Made by a program: the position numbers and the translations under genes
The notes under the pieces: model-generated
What the model saw: only the letters and a program-made list of their open reading frames with translations
What the model was told of the DNA's origin: nothing
The model's database searches: none
Assembly: GCA_039679885.1 (NCBI GenBank)
Contig: JBDKUC010000410.1
Coordinates: 1-36,616, forward strand
Source: JAJFUI01 sp039679885
GTDB lineage: Bacteria > Planctomycetota > Planctomycetia > Pirellulales > Thermoguttaceae
Length of the DNA: 36,616 bases
Reading direction: 5' to 3'
Part shown: positions 1 through 8,163 of the stretch, in pieces
Layout: every line of letters begins with the position of its first letter
Position numbering within the stretch: the stretch's first letter is position 1

Positions 1-1713
1 GCCCAACCGCTGCTGATCCAGCTCCTTGCCGCCCAAGGATTGCTTGCGCCCGATCGGATCGAGGCTGTCCAGCAGTTTCAGGCGAAGACCCACTGCTCGC
101 TCGAGACGGCCCTCGTCCGAAGCGGCCTGGTCACGGAAGCGCAAGTCGCCCAAACGTACGCCGACTACCTGATGGTGCCGTTGTACGACGCCGGCGCCGA
201 GGCCGCCGACATCACCCTGGGCGGGCTGCTGCCGGAGAAGCTCTGCCGCGACCATCTTTGCGCGCCCGTCGGCAGCACGGACGACGTGCTGAACGTCGCC
301 TTCGCCGGCTTCGAGGACATGTTGCTGGTCGACGAATTGCAGCTCCTCACCGGGCTCTGCGTGCGTCCCATGGTTGCGCGGCTCTCGGTGATCGAGGATA
401 CGATTACGGAGCTTTACCGGGTCGTGGGAGAAGAGTCTCCCCAGTTTGCGGGCGACGCCGGCTCGTACAACCAGGAGGAGGAAGAGGACGCCGGATACGA
501 CCCGGAACATGACGGGGACATCCTGGACCTCGACGTGGCGCCGCCGCCCGGGGCCGACGGCAACATCATCCGCATGGTGAACCAGATTCTCGAGCAGGCG
601 TTGCGCGTCGGGGCGAGCGATATTCACCTGGAACCGTTCGAGAACTCGTGCGCCATCCGTCTCCGCGTCGACGGCGTGCTGCGCGAGCTGACGCCGCCGT
701 CGCGGTCGCAGTTCGTGCCGATCGTGTCCCGTTTCAAGATTCTCGCCCGTATGGACATCGCCGAAAAGCGTATTCCCCAGGACGGCGCGATCGCGCTGCG
801 GAGCGGCGAGAAGCGCATCGATCTCCGCGTCAGCACCGTCCCGACGGTCTACGGCGAGAAGATGGTCATGCGTCTGTTGGACAAGGGGGCCATTCCGATC
901 GAGCTGACGGGCTTGGGCTTCGATGAGCGTCAATCGAGAGACCTCATCGAATCGATTCAGATGCCGCACGGCCTGATGCTGGTGACCGGCCCGACCGGTA
1001 GCGGCAAGAGCACCACGCTCTACGCCTGCCTCAACATGCTCAACGACCCGGACACCAACATTTGCACGGTCGAGGACCCTGTCGAATACAAGTTCAAAGG
1101 AATGAACCAGGTCCAAGTGAAGACGCAGGTGGGATTGACGTTTGCCGGCGCCTTGCGCGCCTTCCTGCGTCAAGACCCCGACGTCATCATGGTCGGCGAG
1201 GTCCGCGACCAAGAGACGGCCGGCATTTGTCTGCGCGCGGCGCTCACCGGCCACTTTGTCCTCTCGACCATTCACACCAACGATTCACTTTCGGCCATCA
1301 ACCGTCTTGAAGACATGGGCATCGAGCCGTTCCTGCTGGCCTCGACGCTGCGGGTGCTCGAGGCCCAGCGATTGATCCGCCGGCTGTGCCCGCACTGCCG
1401 CGAGCCGTACGAGTGCGACGAAGACACGGCGCAACGGTTCACGCTTACGGCCGGCGAGACGCTGTATCGCCCGAAGGGCTGCGAGCAATGCCGTGGCAGC
1501 GGTTACAAGGGGCGAATCGGCGTCTTCGAGGTCATCCGCATCACGAACCGCATGGCCGCCCTGATCCAGGCGAAGGCGCCGCTGCCGGAGCTGCGCGCGG
1601 CCGCCCGGGAACAGGGAATGAAGCTGCTGCTGGATAGCGGTCTCGACAAAGTGCGACAAGGGGCGAGCAGCCTTGAAGAGGTGCTCACCGTCGCCGCAAA
1701 CGAAGAGGAGTAG
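1..1713 (+). CDS. gspE: GspE/PilB-family secretion/pilus ATPase (5' end outside window)
   Basis: This is the cytoplasmic hexameric ATPase that powers pseudopilus or pilus assembly. The frame is open from base 1, and its first codons read as part of an MshE/GspE N-terminal domain, so the true start lies upstream; the TTG at 40 is probably internal. Numbering from that TTG, the N-terminal domain is about 1-125, followed by an acidic linker (about 145-165). The ATPase core has Walker A GPTGSGKS at 317-324, the Asp box TVEDPVE near 343, Walker B DVIMVGE near 381 and the His box STIHTND near 409. Two CxxC pairs (Cys450/453 and 481/484) form the zinc site typical of GspE/PilB. A GspF-type gene follows 55 bp downstream, then prepilin-like genes. 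GspE and PilB cannot be told apart from this window alone. Confidence 0.93.
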   Translation, partial: AQPLLIQLLAAQGLLAPDRIEAVQQFQAKTHCSLETALVRSGLVTEAQVAQTYADYLMVPLYDAGAEAADITLGGLLPEKLCRDHLCAPVGSTDDVLNVAFAGFEDMLLVDELQLLTGLCVRPMVARLSVIEDTITELYRVVGEESPQFAGDAGSYNQEEEEDAGYDPEHDGDILDLDVAPPPGADGNIIRMVNQILEQALRVGASDIHLEPFENSCAIRLRVDGVLRELTPPSRSQFVPIVSRFKILARMDIAEKRIPQDGAIALRSGEKRIDLRVSTVPTVYGEKMVMRLLDKGAIPIELTGLGFDERQSRDLIESIQMPHGLMLVTGPTGSGKSTTLYACLNMLNDPDTNICTVEDPVEYKFKGMNQVQVKTQVGLTFAGALRAFLRQDPDVIMVGEVRDQETAGICLRAALTGHFVLSTIHTNDSLSAINRLEDMGIEPFLLASTLRVLEAQRLIRRLCPHCREPYECDEDTAQRFTLTAGETLYRPKGCEQCRGSGYKGRIGVFEVIRITNRMAALIQAKAPLPELRAAAREQGMKLLLDSGLDKVRQGASSLEEVLTVAANEEE

Positions 1714-1768
1714 CCGACATGAACGAAAACGTGCCAGGACCGTGCGAGCCTAGAGGAGACTGATCGCC

Positions 1769-2863
1769 GTGGCGTTTCAAGACTGGTTCATCGCTCATGC
1801 CCGGGTCTCGAGCAAGCCGCACAAGAAGGTCGGCTTGGACGACAAGATGACCTTTTTTCAGCAGTTGGCGACGCTGGTGTCTTCCGGTACGCCGCTGTTG
1901 CAGGCCGTCCAACTCTGCGCCGAGCAGAGCCAGAGCCTCAAGATGAGGGAAGTGCTTAAACAGATCGCCGGCCGCGTGGCGGCGGGCAGTTCGGTGCATT
2001 CCGCCGCTGCCAACTATCCAAAGATCTTCCGCCGCCATTGGGTCGAGGTGATCCGCACGGGAGAAATCACCGGCCAAATGTCCTTGGTGCTTGGCGAACT
2101 GAACAAACAGATTCACGAGACGCGAGCCACCAGCCGCAAAGTCAAAGCGGCCATGATGTATCCGATTATTCTCATCTGCTTCGCCGTCGGCGCGGTCACG
2201 CTCATGCTTTGGTTGGTCATCCCGACGTTCGCCGGGATGTTCAAAGACCTGGGCGCCGAGTTGCCTGGCATCACGCAATTCGTCGTCAACCTGTCCAACT
2301 TCATCGTCAGCTACGGCGTCTATGTGCTCGTCGCGCTGATCGCCATCGTGGTCGGCATCCGACAGTACGCGAGCACGGAAGGGGGCCGCCGCCTGTTCAA
2401 GGGCGTCGGCATCGGCCTGCCTGTCTTCGGCGACATGATCGTCCAAGGGGCGATGTACCACTTCGCAACGAATATCTCGCTTCTGTTGAAAAGCGGCATT
2501 CCAATGCTTGAAACGTTGGCAACGCTCGAAGGCATCTTCCACGACAATCCGGTCTATCGCGACGCCCTCGCGCATGTCCAGGCCCGCGTGGCCGCCGGTC
2601 GGCCCCTGGCCGCCTCGCTCGAGGAAACGGGCGTGTTCACCAGCATGATGAGCAACATGGTCCGTGTCGGCGAAGAGTCCGGCCAGTTGCCGACGGTGAT
2701 GGAGCAACTCGCGCCGTACTACAAGGACAAAATGGAAGCCATGATCGCCCGCGCAACGAAATTGATGGAACCGGTGATCATTATGGGAATGGGCGTCACC
2801 GTCGCCGGCATGATGATGTCGATTTATATGCCCATGTTCGAAATGGCCGGAAAGGTTCACTAG
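1769..2863 (+). CDS. gspF: GspF/PilC-family inner-membrane platform protein
   Basis: This is the polytopic platform protein that links the GspE-type ATPase to the growing pseudopilus or pilus. The start is GTG at 1769, preceded by a good Shine-Dalgarno (AGAGGAGA at 1752-1759). The 364-residue product has two T2SSF domains, about residues 25-150 and 225-345. Each starts with the family pattern of a helix 'QQLATLVSSGTPLLQAV' or its equivalent 'ISLLLKSGIPMLETL'. Hydrophobic segments lie near residues 128-152, 175-195 and at the C-terminus. It is slightly shorter than typical GspF (about 400 residues) because the N-terminal cytoplasmic leader is short. It lies between the ATPase and the prepilin genes, as in many type II secretion or type IV pilus operons. 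Confidence 0.92.
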   Translation: MAFQDWFIAHARVSSKPHKKVGLDDKMTFFQQLATLVSSGTPLLQAVQLCAEQSQSLKMREVLKQIAGRVAAGSSVHSAAANYPKIFRRHWVEVIRTGEITGQMSLVLGELNKQIHETRATSRKVKAAMMYPIILICFAVGAVTLMLWLVIPTFAGMFKDLGAELPGITQFVVNLSNFIVSYGVYVLVALIAIVVGIRQYASTEGGRRLFKGVGIGLPVFGDMIVQGAMYHFATNISLLLKSGIPMLETLATLEGIFHDNPVYRDALAHVQARVAAGRPLAASLEETGVFTSMMSNMVRVGEESGQLPTVMEQLAPYYKDKMEAMIARATKLMEPVIIMGMGVTVAGMMMSIYMPMFEMAGKVH

Positions 2864-2938
2864 AAGGAAGCCGGCGCATCGCCTCCGCCGTCGATGCGTC
2901 TTAGCGGCCGTCAAAGAATAACTTGGGAGAATGGAACT

Positions 2939-3013
2939 GGGTGGCACGCCCTGAAAGGGCGTGGTAGATCGGCAAAGTGCGACAAAATTCCGCTACGCCC
3001 TTTCATGCCACCC
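2939..3013. repeat. Imperfect palindromic repeat, GGGTGGCACGCCCT family, copy 1
   Basis: The left arm at 2939-2964 is itself a hairpin (CACGCCCT, GAA, AGGGCGTG). The right arm at 2993-3013 is the reverse complement of the outer part of the left arm. The 75-bp unit fills most of the spacer between gspF and the first prepilin gene. A related hairpin lies at 9519-9552 in the opposite orientation. It looks like a REP/MITE-type interspersed element; no T-run follows, so a simple terminator is unlikely. Confidence 0.65.
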
Positions 3014-3058
3014 AAACCCGAACACTTGTTTCTTTACGCGTCAGACGAAAGCTGTTCG

Positions 3059-3547
3059 ATGATCGAGAGCCGTGCCACAGCACTGCGGCAATGGCGCCAG
3101 CGGCTGAAGCCGTTCCGGCCGCGCGCTGCGCTGCGCCGCCGGACGGCCCCCGGTCGTCGCGGCTTCACTCTCGTCGAACTGATGATCGTCACCGCGGTCA
3201 TCGGCGTCATGGCGGTGATGTGCATTCCGACCTACCAGCGCGCGATCGAACAATCACGAGCCGACATCGCAGCCGCCAATCTCCGCGCGATCTGGGCCGC
3301 AGAACGCCTCTACTGGCTCGAACATCGGGTCTATACGAACAGCCTCGCGGACCTCAGCGACATGGGCTTGCTCGATCCCACGCCAGCCATCGGCAACTAC
3401 AGCTACTCGGCGCCGGTCGTCAGCAGCGACGGCACGGCTTTCTCGGCCACCGCGACCACCAACAGCGGCAGCACGGCCACGATTACCATCGACCAGAACG
3501 GAACCATTTCGTCGACCGGCATTACCCTCGGGATCCAGTTCCAATAG
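3059..3547 (+). CDS. Type IV prepilin-like protein (GspG/PilA-like major pseudopilin)
   Basis: This is probably the main filament subunit of the GspE/GspF machine. A long basic leader ends in the prepilin peptidase site RRGFTLVELMIV, with glycine before the cleaved Phe and Glu at +5. A hydrophobic helix follows (to about residue 70), then a region resembling the GspG/PilA N-terminal domain: 'AAANLRAIWAAERLYWLEHRVYTNSLADL' begins the globular part. The C-terminus is Ser/Thr-rich and beta-like. I chose ATG 3059 (162 residues); the frame stays open further up, with ATG 3005, but that ATG lies inside the palindromic repeat. No convincing ribosome site precedes either. The leader of about 37 residues is longer than usual. 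The next gene begins 10 bp downstream, so co-translation is likely. Confidence 0.85.
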   Translation: MIESRATALRQWRQRLKPFRPRAALRRRTAPGRRGFTLVELMIVTAVIGVMAVMCIPTYQRAIEQSRADIAAANLRAIWAAERLYWLEHRVYTNSLADLSDMGLLDPTPAIGNYSYSAPVVSSDGTAFSATATTNSGSTATITIDQNGTISSTGITLGIQFQ

Positions 3548-3557
3548 GCACGCGCTC

Positions 3558-4556
3558 GTGGCGACAGCACCGTACAATCCGATGGCCCGAAATGCCTGGC
3601 GCGGCGCCGCTCCCGGACGCCGTGGCTATACGTTCTTGGAATTGATCGTTGCGATGATGGTGTTCGGTGTCGCTTTGGCCGGCATGTTTCCACTTCTGGT
3701 GCTGCTCTCTCGCGACCTGCAACCTCTGGAACGGCGTGCGTCGGACGGCTCGACGTACAACTGCACCACGCCGGCGCGGGACGGCGTCAAAACCGGCGAA
3801 GGCCTGACGTACACGCAGCACACCTGGTATCTCACCCCGTTCGACCAGCCCTGGGCGCGCAAGCTGGGCGCCGGCGTCCGAGTGACTTCGAACACAACCG
3901 CCTTCACATCGGCCTCGCCCGTGACGGTCGACCTTCCTGACCCGGTCACTCGCGACGATGATGCCAGCCCTCCGGACAGCGATGGCGACGACGTCCTCGA
4001 TTACACCGAGAGCGGCAGCCCGCCATCGAACGATTGGACCCCGGGCGTCACCGGTTCGTCCGTTCCCGACCGCAATGACTACCGTCGTTTTCCGTCACTG
4101 CCCGCCGGCCAGACGCCCGGCTACGCGTATTGGAACTTCACGACGACCACCGCTGGGTGGTATGCGGTCGAGGCCACTTGGCCAACCAACGTCGGGGTCA
4201 CGGTGGCCACCGACGCGCAGTTCGGAATCTTGGTCGGCGGAGTTCAACTGGCAACGAGCACTGTTAATGAGCAGGTCGCCCCCAACGAAGAACAAGACAG
4301 TGCGGGCACTTGGTGGAAGAAATTGGCCACAGTCTACGTTCCGGCCAACACCCACGTCACCGTGAGCCTGCATGCTAACCCGAGCGATCAAACGACCTAT
4401 GTTGTGGCCGATGGCGTCCGGCTGGTCGCCATCGAGAACACCGTGCGGATCGACGGGCCGCCGACAAGGTCGCCGAGCAAAGTCAACAGCAACACCAACC
4501 ACGAAGACGTGACGGTCCGCGCCAGCGTGACCATTGCGTTGCCGCAAGCGCCATGA
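3558..4556 (+). CDS. Prepilin-like protein with golvesin/Xly-type domain
   Basis: The N-terminus is a type IV prepilin signal: a basic leader, cleavage site GRRGYTFLELIVAMMVF (residues 20-36) with Glu at +5, and a transmembrane helix to about residue 50. A very large insert follows, unlike normal minor pseudopilins. Residues about 134-148 are Asp-rich (DDDASPPDSDGDD), resembling a calcium-binding linker. Residues about 155-292 match the golvesin C-terminal-like/Xly carbohydrate-binding domain pattern: 'YWNFTTTTAGWYAVEATWP', 'TVNEQVAPNEEQDSAGTWW' and 'YVVADGVRLV'. The GTG start at 3558 is 10 bp after the previous stop; ATG 3582 is an alternative. The stop overlaps the next gene's ATG (ATGA). 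The likely role is a minor or tip pseudopilin carrying a binding domain; this is inference from the fusion. Confidence 0.8.
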   Translation: MATAPYNPMARNAWRGAAPGRRGYTFLELIVAMMVFGVALAGMFPLLVLLSRDLQPLERRASDGSTYNCTTPARDGVKTGEGLTYTQHTWYLTPFDQPWARKLGAGVRVTSNTTAFTSASPVTVDLPDPVTRDDDASPPDSDGDDVLDYTESGSPPSNDWTPGVTGSSVPDRNDYRRFPSLPAGQTPGYAYWNFTTTTAGWYAVEATWPTNVGVTVATDAQFGILVGGVQLATSTVNEQVAPNEEQDSAGTWWKKLATVYVPANTHVTVSLHANPSDQTTYVVADGVRLVAIENTVRIDGPPTRSPSKVNSNTNHEDVTVRASVTIALPQAP

Positions 4557-5230
4557 TGGAGTCGCGCGTGACAACCTGCGACGATCGGCACGAAGCTCCG
4601 CGTTCGGCGGGCTGCGGTCGATGGCGTCGCGCCCGCCGCGGCTTCACGCTGCTCGAGGTCTCGACGGCCAGTGGCCTGACGATCTTCCTGGCGATGGTGC
4701 TCTCGAGCGCCTGGGCCGCCTTGAGCCGTCCGACGTCGGAATTGATCGCTTGGAGCCAGCTTTTTCAGGAGATGGATCTGGCCGTCGCGTCTCTCTCGCG
4801 CGACTTCGGCGGCAGTCTGCCCGACTTCCGCGACGTCGGGGGCGGTCTCGGCACGAAGCGGCAGGGCCGCTTGCTCGAATGCAAGCGAACCGAGGACGGC
4901 CACCTCTGGTTATGTTACGACGGCGGAGCGAGCCCCGACGGCCTGGCCACCTGGGACGAGCCCAGCGATGACACGAGGGTCGAATACTATGTTGACCCGA
5001 CGACGGATCGCGCTTCAAACCATTTTCAGCGATTGATTCGCGTCAAACACGAGGCCGGCGCCGCCACTTCATTTACCGTGGCGCGCTACGTCCAGAGCAT
5101 GATCGTCACGGAGGAGGGCGCCGACTCGCTTCGCATCGTGCTAAACTTCCAATTCGTCAACTATACTCCTAAGGGGAGCAGCCAACCGTTGGGCCGCCAA
5201 TGCATCCTGATCGTCAAAAAGAACCCGTGA
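4553..5230 (+). CDS. GspJ/PilW-like minor prepilin
   Basis: This 225-residue minor pseudopilin candidate has a leader ending in the cleavage site RRGFTLLEVSTASGLTIFL (glycine at about residue 30, Glu at +5). The region after the helix resembles GspJ/PilW proteins, with 'LFQEMDLAVASLSRDFGGSLPDF' as the typical N-terminal helix and a beta-rich C-terminal half that ends in 'GRQCILIVKKNP'. In type II systems GspI, GspJ and GspK form the tip complex that starts pseudopilus assembly. It starts in a 4-bp ATGA overlap with the golvesin-type prepilin and its own 3' end overlaps the next gene by 31 bp, so the three genes are tightly coupled. Confidence 0.8.
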   Translation: MMESRVTTCDDRHEAPRSAGCGRWRRARRGFTLLEVSTASGLTIFLAMVLSSAWAALSRPTSELIAWSQLFQEMDLAVASLSRDFGGSLPDFRDVGGGLGTKRQGRLLECKRTEDGHLWLCYDGGASPDGLATWDEPSDDTRVEYYVDPTTDRASNHFQRLIRVKHEAGAATSFTVARYVQSMIVTEEGADSLRIVLNFQFVNYTPKGSSQPLGRQCILIVKKNP

Positions 5231-5766
5231 GTGGGCATCGGGTCGGCGCCGTCGGACGTGGCCAGCCGCGGCCGTGCCGCCATCCGGCATGCCGGCGTGG
5301 CTACGCGCTGATGCTGGTGATGCTCTTCGTGGTGCTATTCGGCGCCATGCTCGGGGTAGCTTGGCGGCGGATCGCGTCGGCGCTTCGCGTCGAGCATGCC
5401 TTGGCGGTGCGGACGTCGGCGGACAAGGGAAGCGTCCAAGCTTTGGATCTGGCCATGCGCGTGCTCGAGTGCCGTCTTCGCCGCGACTCGACCGGAACGG
5501 CGAAGATCGATGTTTCAGCGGACTTGACCAGCGGCAGCCCCACGTTGCAGGCTTCGCCCTGCCGATGCAAAGTCCAGGTGAACGTTTCCGACGACCCTGC
5601 TCAGCCGCAATCGCAATGGCAATGGTACAAGGTTGTTTTTACCAATATCGGAGACAACCTCGGTGACGGTTCGAGCACCTGGTCCGTTGGCGTGACGGTC
5701 GCTCAGCCGAATGAGGACCTGAGCGATTACAGTGCGATGCCGGTGAACCCGCCACAGTACCCATAG
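5200..5766 (+). CDS. PilX/GspK-like minor prepilin
   Basis: The 188-residue product has a leader with a degenerate prepilin site, CRRGYALMLVMLFVVLFGAML (residues about 32-52). As in many PilX and GspK proteins, the Glu at +5 is missing. After the helix comes 'RRIASALRVEHALAVRTSADKGSVQALDLAMRVLECRL', the pattern seen at the start of PilX N-terminal domains. The remainder is a short beta-rich domain ending in a Pro/Tyr-rich tail. It lacks the large GspK domain, so it is closer to PilX. It overlaps the previous gene by 31 bp. Its stop codon (TAG, 5764-5766) is the first triplet of an inverted repeat. Confidence 0.7.
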   Translation: MHPDRQKEPVSGHRVGAVGRGQPRPCRHPACRRGYALMLVMLFVVLFGAMLGVAWRRIASALRVEHALAVRTSADKGSVQALDLAMRVLECRLRRDSTGTAKIDVSADLTSGSPTLQASPCRCKVQVNVSDDPAQPQSQWQWYKVVFTNIGDNLGDGSSTWSVGVTVAQPNEDLSDYSAMPVNPPQYP

Positions 5767-5839
5767 GTTATGCTTGAGCGCAACAGGATTTCGATTCATT
5801 TGACGTTTGGGCCGGTGCGTTATGCCAAAGCATAACCTA
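5764..5839. repeat. Nested palindromic element TAGGTTATGCTT
   Basis: TAGGTTATGCTT at 5764-5775 is matched exactly in inverted orientation by AAGCATAACCTA at 5828-5839. A second hairpin is nested in the right arm (GTTATGC, CAAA, GCATAAC at 5819-5836). The element starts on the stop codon of the PilX-like gene and ends shortly before the DUF5658-like gene. It may act as a 3'-end structure for the prepilin operon, but there is no T-run. Confidence 0.6.
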
Positions 5840-5875
5840 CGGCCGTTTATCCCGACGATCGTTAGAACACGCATC

Positions 5876-6382
5876 ATGAATCTGCCAGCCGAACTCCCCG
5901 TCGATCCATCGCAGCCAGCCGCGCCCGGCGCGGAGAAACGTTCCGGGGCTGATCGTCGGCGGTCGCCGACGGGGCTCTCCGGCTGCCTTCCGCTGGCGGG
6001 CCGGCGCAAGGCGCAACGCCGCGCTGAGGAGCATCGCCAGCCCTACTTCGTCGATCGCTTCTCGCCAATGTTGTTGGCCCTCGTTCTGATGCTGCTGCTA
6101 GCCTCCCTGATTGACGCCATTCTGACGATCCGGCTGATTCAAGCCGGCGGGACGGAAATCAATCCGCTGATGGATCATCTCTTGAGTCTCGGCGTCCTGC
6201 CGTTCATTCTCGGCAAATACGCTTTGACCGCTATCGGCCTGCCACTGCTGGTGGTGTTCAAGAACTTTTACCTCTTCGGCACGCGGTTCCGCGTCGGCTA
6301 TCTCTTTCCCGTCCTGCTGGCGATGTACGGGCTGCTCATCGGCTATCAGCTCGTGCTGATGCACCGCTACGTCGGGTTCTGA
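5876..6382 (+). CDS. DUF5658-like membrane protein
   Basis: This is a small integral membrane protein of unknown function, 168 residues from ATG 5876. The cytoplasmic N-terminus is basic and contains an 'EKRSGADRRR' motif common in DUF5658-type proteins. Three hydrophobic segments follow, near residues 63-85, 93-120 and 140-162. The signature Asp (LIDAILT) and the 'GGTEINPLM' motif lie after the first helix, as in DUF5658. The frame is open further upstream (ATG 5807) but that part includes the palindromic element, so I prefer 5876. Its 3' end runs into a tandem hairpin repeat. Nothing shows a link to the prepilin operon beyond adjacency. Confidence 0.7.
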   Translation: MNLPAELPVDPSQPAAPGAEKRSGADRRRSPTGLSGCLPLAGRRKAQRRAEEHRQPYFVDRFSPMLLALVLMLLLASLIDAILTIRLIQAGGTEINPLMDHLLSLGVLPFILGKYALTAIGLPLLVVFKNFYLFGTRFRVGYLFPVLLAMYGLLIGYQLVLMHRYVGF

Positions 6383-6450
6383 AAGTACTCTTCACGCTCC
6401 GCATGAAGCCCTGGGGCTCTGAAAGTACTCTTCACGCTCCGCGTGAAGCC
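6378..6450. repeat. Two tandem 40-bp hairpin repeat units
   Basis: A 33-bp sequence starting at 6378 recurs at 6418 with a single base difference. Each unit contains a hairpin; the second copy is perfect (CTTCACGC, TCC, GCGTGAAG at 6430-6448). The first unit includes the stop codon of the DUF5658-like gene. This could act as a 3' mRNA stabiliser or terminator-like structure, but it lacks a T-run. Confidence 0.7.
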
Positions 6451-6583
6451 GTGAGCGGTTGGTTGCCTGCAACCACGCGTGCGATCGCCTCGCGCGGTGC
6501 GTGAGGAGCACTTTGGACCGCTTGCATTGACGGCCGCGCCGGCTCGCAATAGACTGACGCGATTGTCTGCTGGAGGTGCTAAC

Positions 6584-7540
6584 GTGAAAATTGTCGTCCT
6601 TGATGGCTATGCCTTGAATCCCGGCGACCTGAGTTGGGCCGCTCTGGAATCGCTCGGCCCGTGCACGGTCTACGACCGTACACCGCCGGCGGAGATCGTC
6701 GCTCGGGCGGCGGACGCCGAGATCGTCCTGACCAACAAGACGGTCCTGTCGCGAGAGATCATTGGCCGGCTGCCGCGGCTGCGTTACGTCGGGGTGTTGG
6801 CCACAGGCTATAACATCGTCGACGTCGCGGCCGCCCGCGAGCGAAACATCCCGGTGACCAACGTGCCCGACTACGCGACGCTCTCGGTCGTGCAAATGGT
6901 GTTCGGCCACCTGTTGAACCTGACGCTGCACGTCGCCGATCATGGGCACGGCGTCGCGGCCGGGCGGTGGTCTGCGTGCCCCGACTTCGCCTACTGGGAC
7001 TCTCCGCTCGTGGAATTGGCCGGCCTGACGATCGGCATCGTCGGTTTCGGACGGATCGGCCGGGCGGTGGCCAGAACGGCCCGGACCCTCGGCATGAATG
7101 TGTTGGCGCACACGCCACGGCCGCCCATCGCGCCGCCAGAATCGATTCGCTTTGTCGCGCTCGAGGAATTGTTCCGGCAGAGCGACGTCGTCAGCCTGCA
7201 CTGTCCCTTGACGCCCGAGACGCGGCAGCTTGTCAATCGTCAGCGGTTGTCGTGGATGAAACCGTCGGCGATGCTGATCAACACGGGCCGTGGACCGCTC
7301 GTTGACGAGGCCGCGCTGGCCGAGGCGCTCGATAGCGGCCGCCTCGCAGGCGCGGGCGTCGATGTTCTGACGGTCGAGCCGCCGCCGGCCGACAATCCGT
7401 TGCTGCGGGCGAAGAACTGCTGCATCACGCCACACATCGGCTGGGCGACCGGCGCCGCCAGAAAACGGCTGATTGACGCCGTCGTGGCCAACGTTCGGGC
7501 GTTCCTGGCCGGGACGCCGCAGAATGTTGTGAATGGGTAG
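6584..7540 (+). CDS. D-2-hydroxyacid dehydrogenase (glycerate dehydrogenase/hydroxypyruvate reductase type)
   Basis: This NAD(P)-dependent enzyme interconverts a D-2-hydroxy acid and its 2-keto acid; hydroxypyruvate/D-glycerate is the likely pair. The start is GTG 6584, with GGAGGT at 6572-6577 spaced correctly. The 318-residue length is normal for the family. The nucleotide-binding motif GFGRIG is at 154-159. Catalytic residues are Arg236 (NTGRGPLVDE), Glu265 (VLTVEPPP) and His284 (TPHIGWATG). The N-terminal opening 'MKIVVLDGYALNPGDLSW' is characteristic of the glycerate dehydrogenase branch. The last glycine codon and the TAG stop are the first bases of a heptamer repeat array. No pathway partner adjoins it. 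Confidence 0.9.
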   Translation: MKIVVLDGYALNPGDLSWAALESLGPCTVYDRTPPAEIVARAADAEIVLTNKTVLSREIIGRLPRLRYVGVLATGYNIVDVAAARERNIPVTNVPDYATLSVVQMVFGHLLNLTLHVADHGHGVAAGRWSACPDFAYWDSPLVELAGLTIGIVGFGRIGRAVARTARTLGMNVLAHTPRPPIAPPESIRFVALEELFRQSDVVSLHCPLTPETRQLVNRQRLSWMKPSAMLINTGRGPLVDEAALAEALDSGRLAGAGVDVLTVEPPPADNPLLRAKNCCITPHIGWATGAARKRLIDAVVANVRAFLAGTPQNVVNG

Positions 7541-7612
7541 TGGGTAGTGGGTAGTGGATAGTGGATAGTGGGTAGTGGGTAGTGGATAGTGGATAGTGGA
7601 TAGTGGATAGTG
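7535..7612. repeat. Heptanucleotide tandem array (AGTGGRT), array 1
   Basis: About eleven 7-bp units of AGTGGAT or AGTGGGT stand head to tail in the gap between the dehydrogenase and arfB. The array begins inside the dehydrogenase gene and provides its stop codon. Two related arrays are at 25404-25575 and 31471-31546. The unit resembles in kind the heptamer STRR repeats of cyanobacteria, but the sequence differs. Confidence 0.85.
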
Positions 7613-7637
7613 ACTCAGGAGTTTTTATCACCATCCC

Positions 7638-8057
7638 ATGCTCGTCATCAGCCCGAGTCTTCAAATTCCGTTGCGTGAGTTCGAGTTCACGTTCGCCCGA
7701 AGCGGCGGGCCGGGGGGGCAGAACGTCAACAAGGTGAACACGAAGGCCGTACTCCGCTGGCGTGTGGGCGCGAGCCCCAGTCTGCCGGAAGCGGTCCGGC
7801 GGCGGCTGCTGGCCAAGCTGGGCCGCCGCATCACGTCGGAGGGCGATCTGCTCATTACGAGCCAGAGGTTCCGCGACGCGGGACGCAATACGGCCGACTG
7901 TCTCGAGAAGCTGCGGCAAATGCTGATCGAAGCCGCGACGCCCCCGCGGCCTCGCCGGCCGACGCGGCCCACGCGGGGTTCTGTCCGTCGTCGCGTCGAA
8001 GACAAGCGGCGGCATTCGCAGAAGAAGCAAAGCCGCTCCGGTCGGAACGAGTTCTGA
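7638..8057 (+). CDS. arfB: ArfB-type peptidyl-tRNA hydrolase (ribosome rescue)
   Basis: ArfB (YaeJ) enters ribosomes stalled without a stop codon and hydrolyses the peptidyl-tRNA, an alternative to tmRNA rescue. The 139-residue length matches the family (about 140). The catalytic GGQ is at 26-28 within 'RSGGPGGQNVNKVNTKA', the class-I release-factor-like signature. The long basic C-terminal tail (about residues 103-139), rich in Arg and Lys, fits the tail that lies in the mRNA channel. An AGGAG at 7617-7621 is rather far (16 nt) from ATG 7638, and no other in-frame start exists. A heptamer array lies directly upstream. Confidence 0.92.
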   Translation: MLVISPSLQIPLREFEFTFARSGGPGGQNVNKVNTKAVLRWRVGASPSLPEAVRRRLLAKLGRRITSEGDLLITSQRFRDAGRNTADCLEKLRQMLIEAATPPRPRRPTRPTRGSVRRRVEDKRRHSQKKQSRSGRNEF

Positions 8058-8163
8058 GTCCAGCGATGGCGCGCTGCACGAGCATCCGCTACAGCCGGCA
8101 CAATTGGCCGGCCGAGTCTCGGGCTATAGTTGTCGAGGGTTTCTTCCGCGGTTGAGCGATTCC

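Noticed and set aside
1719..1763. 14-codon open frame between the ATPase and gspF
   Set aside because: Too short to support and it includes the gspF ribosome site.
1685..2947. 420-codon minus-strand open frame opposite gspF
   Set aside because: His/Asp/Arg-rich shadow of a GC-rich gene; gspF on the plus strand has clear family motifs.
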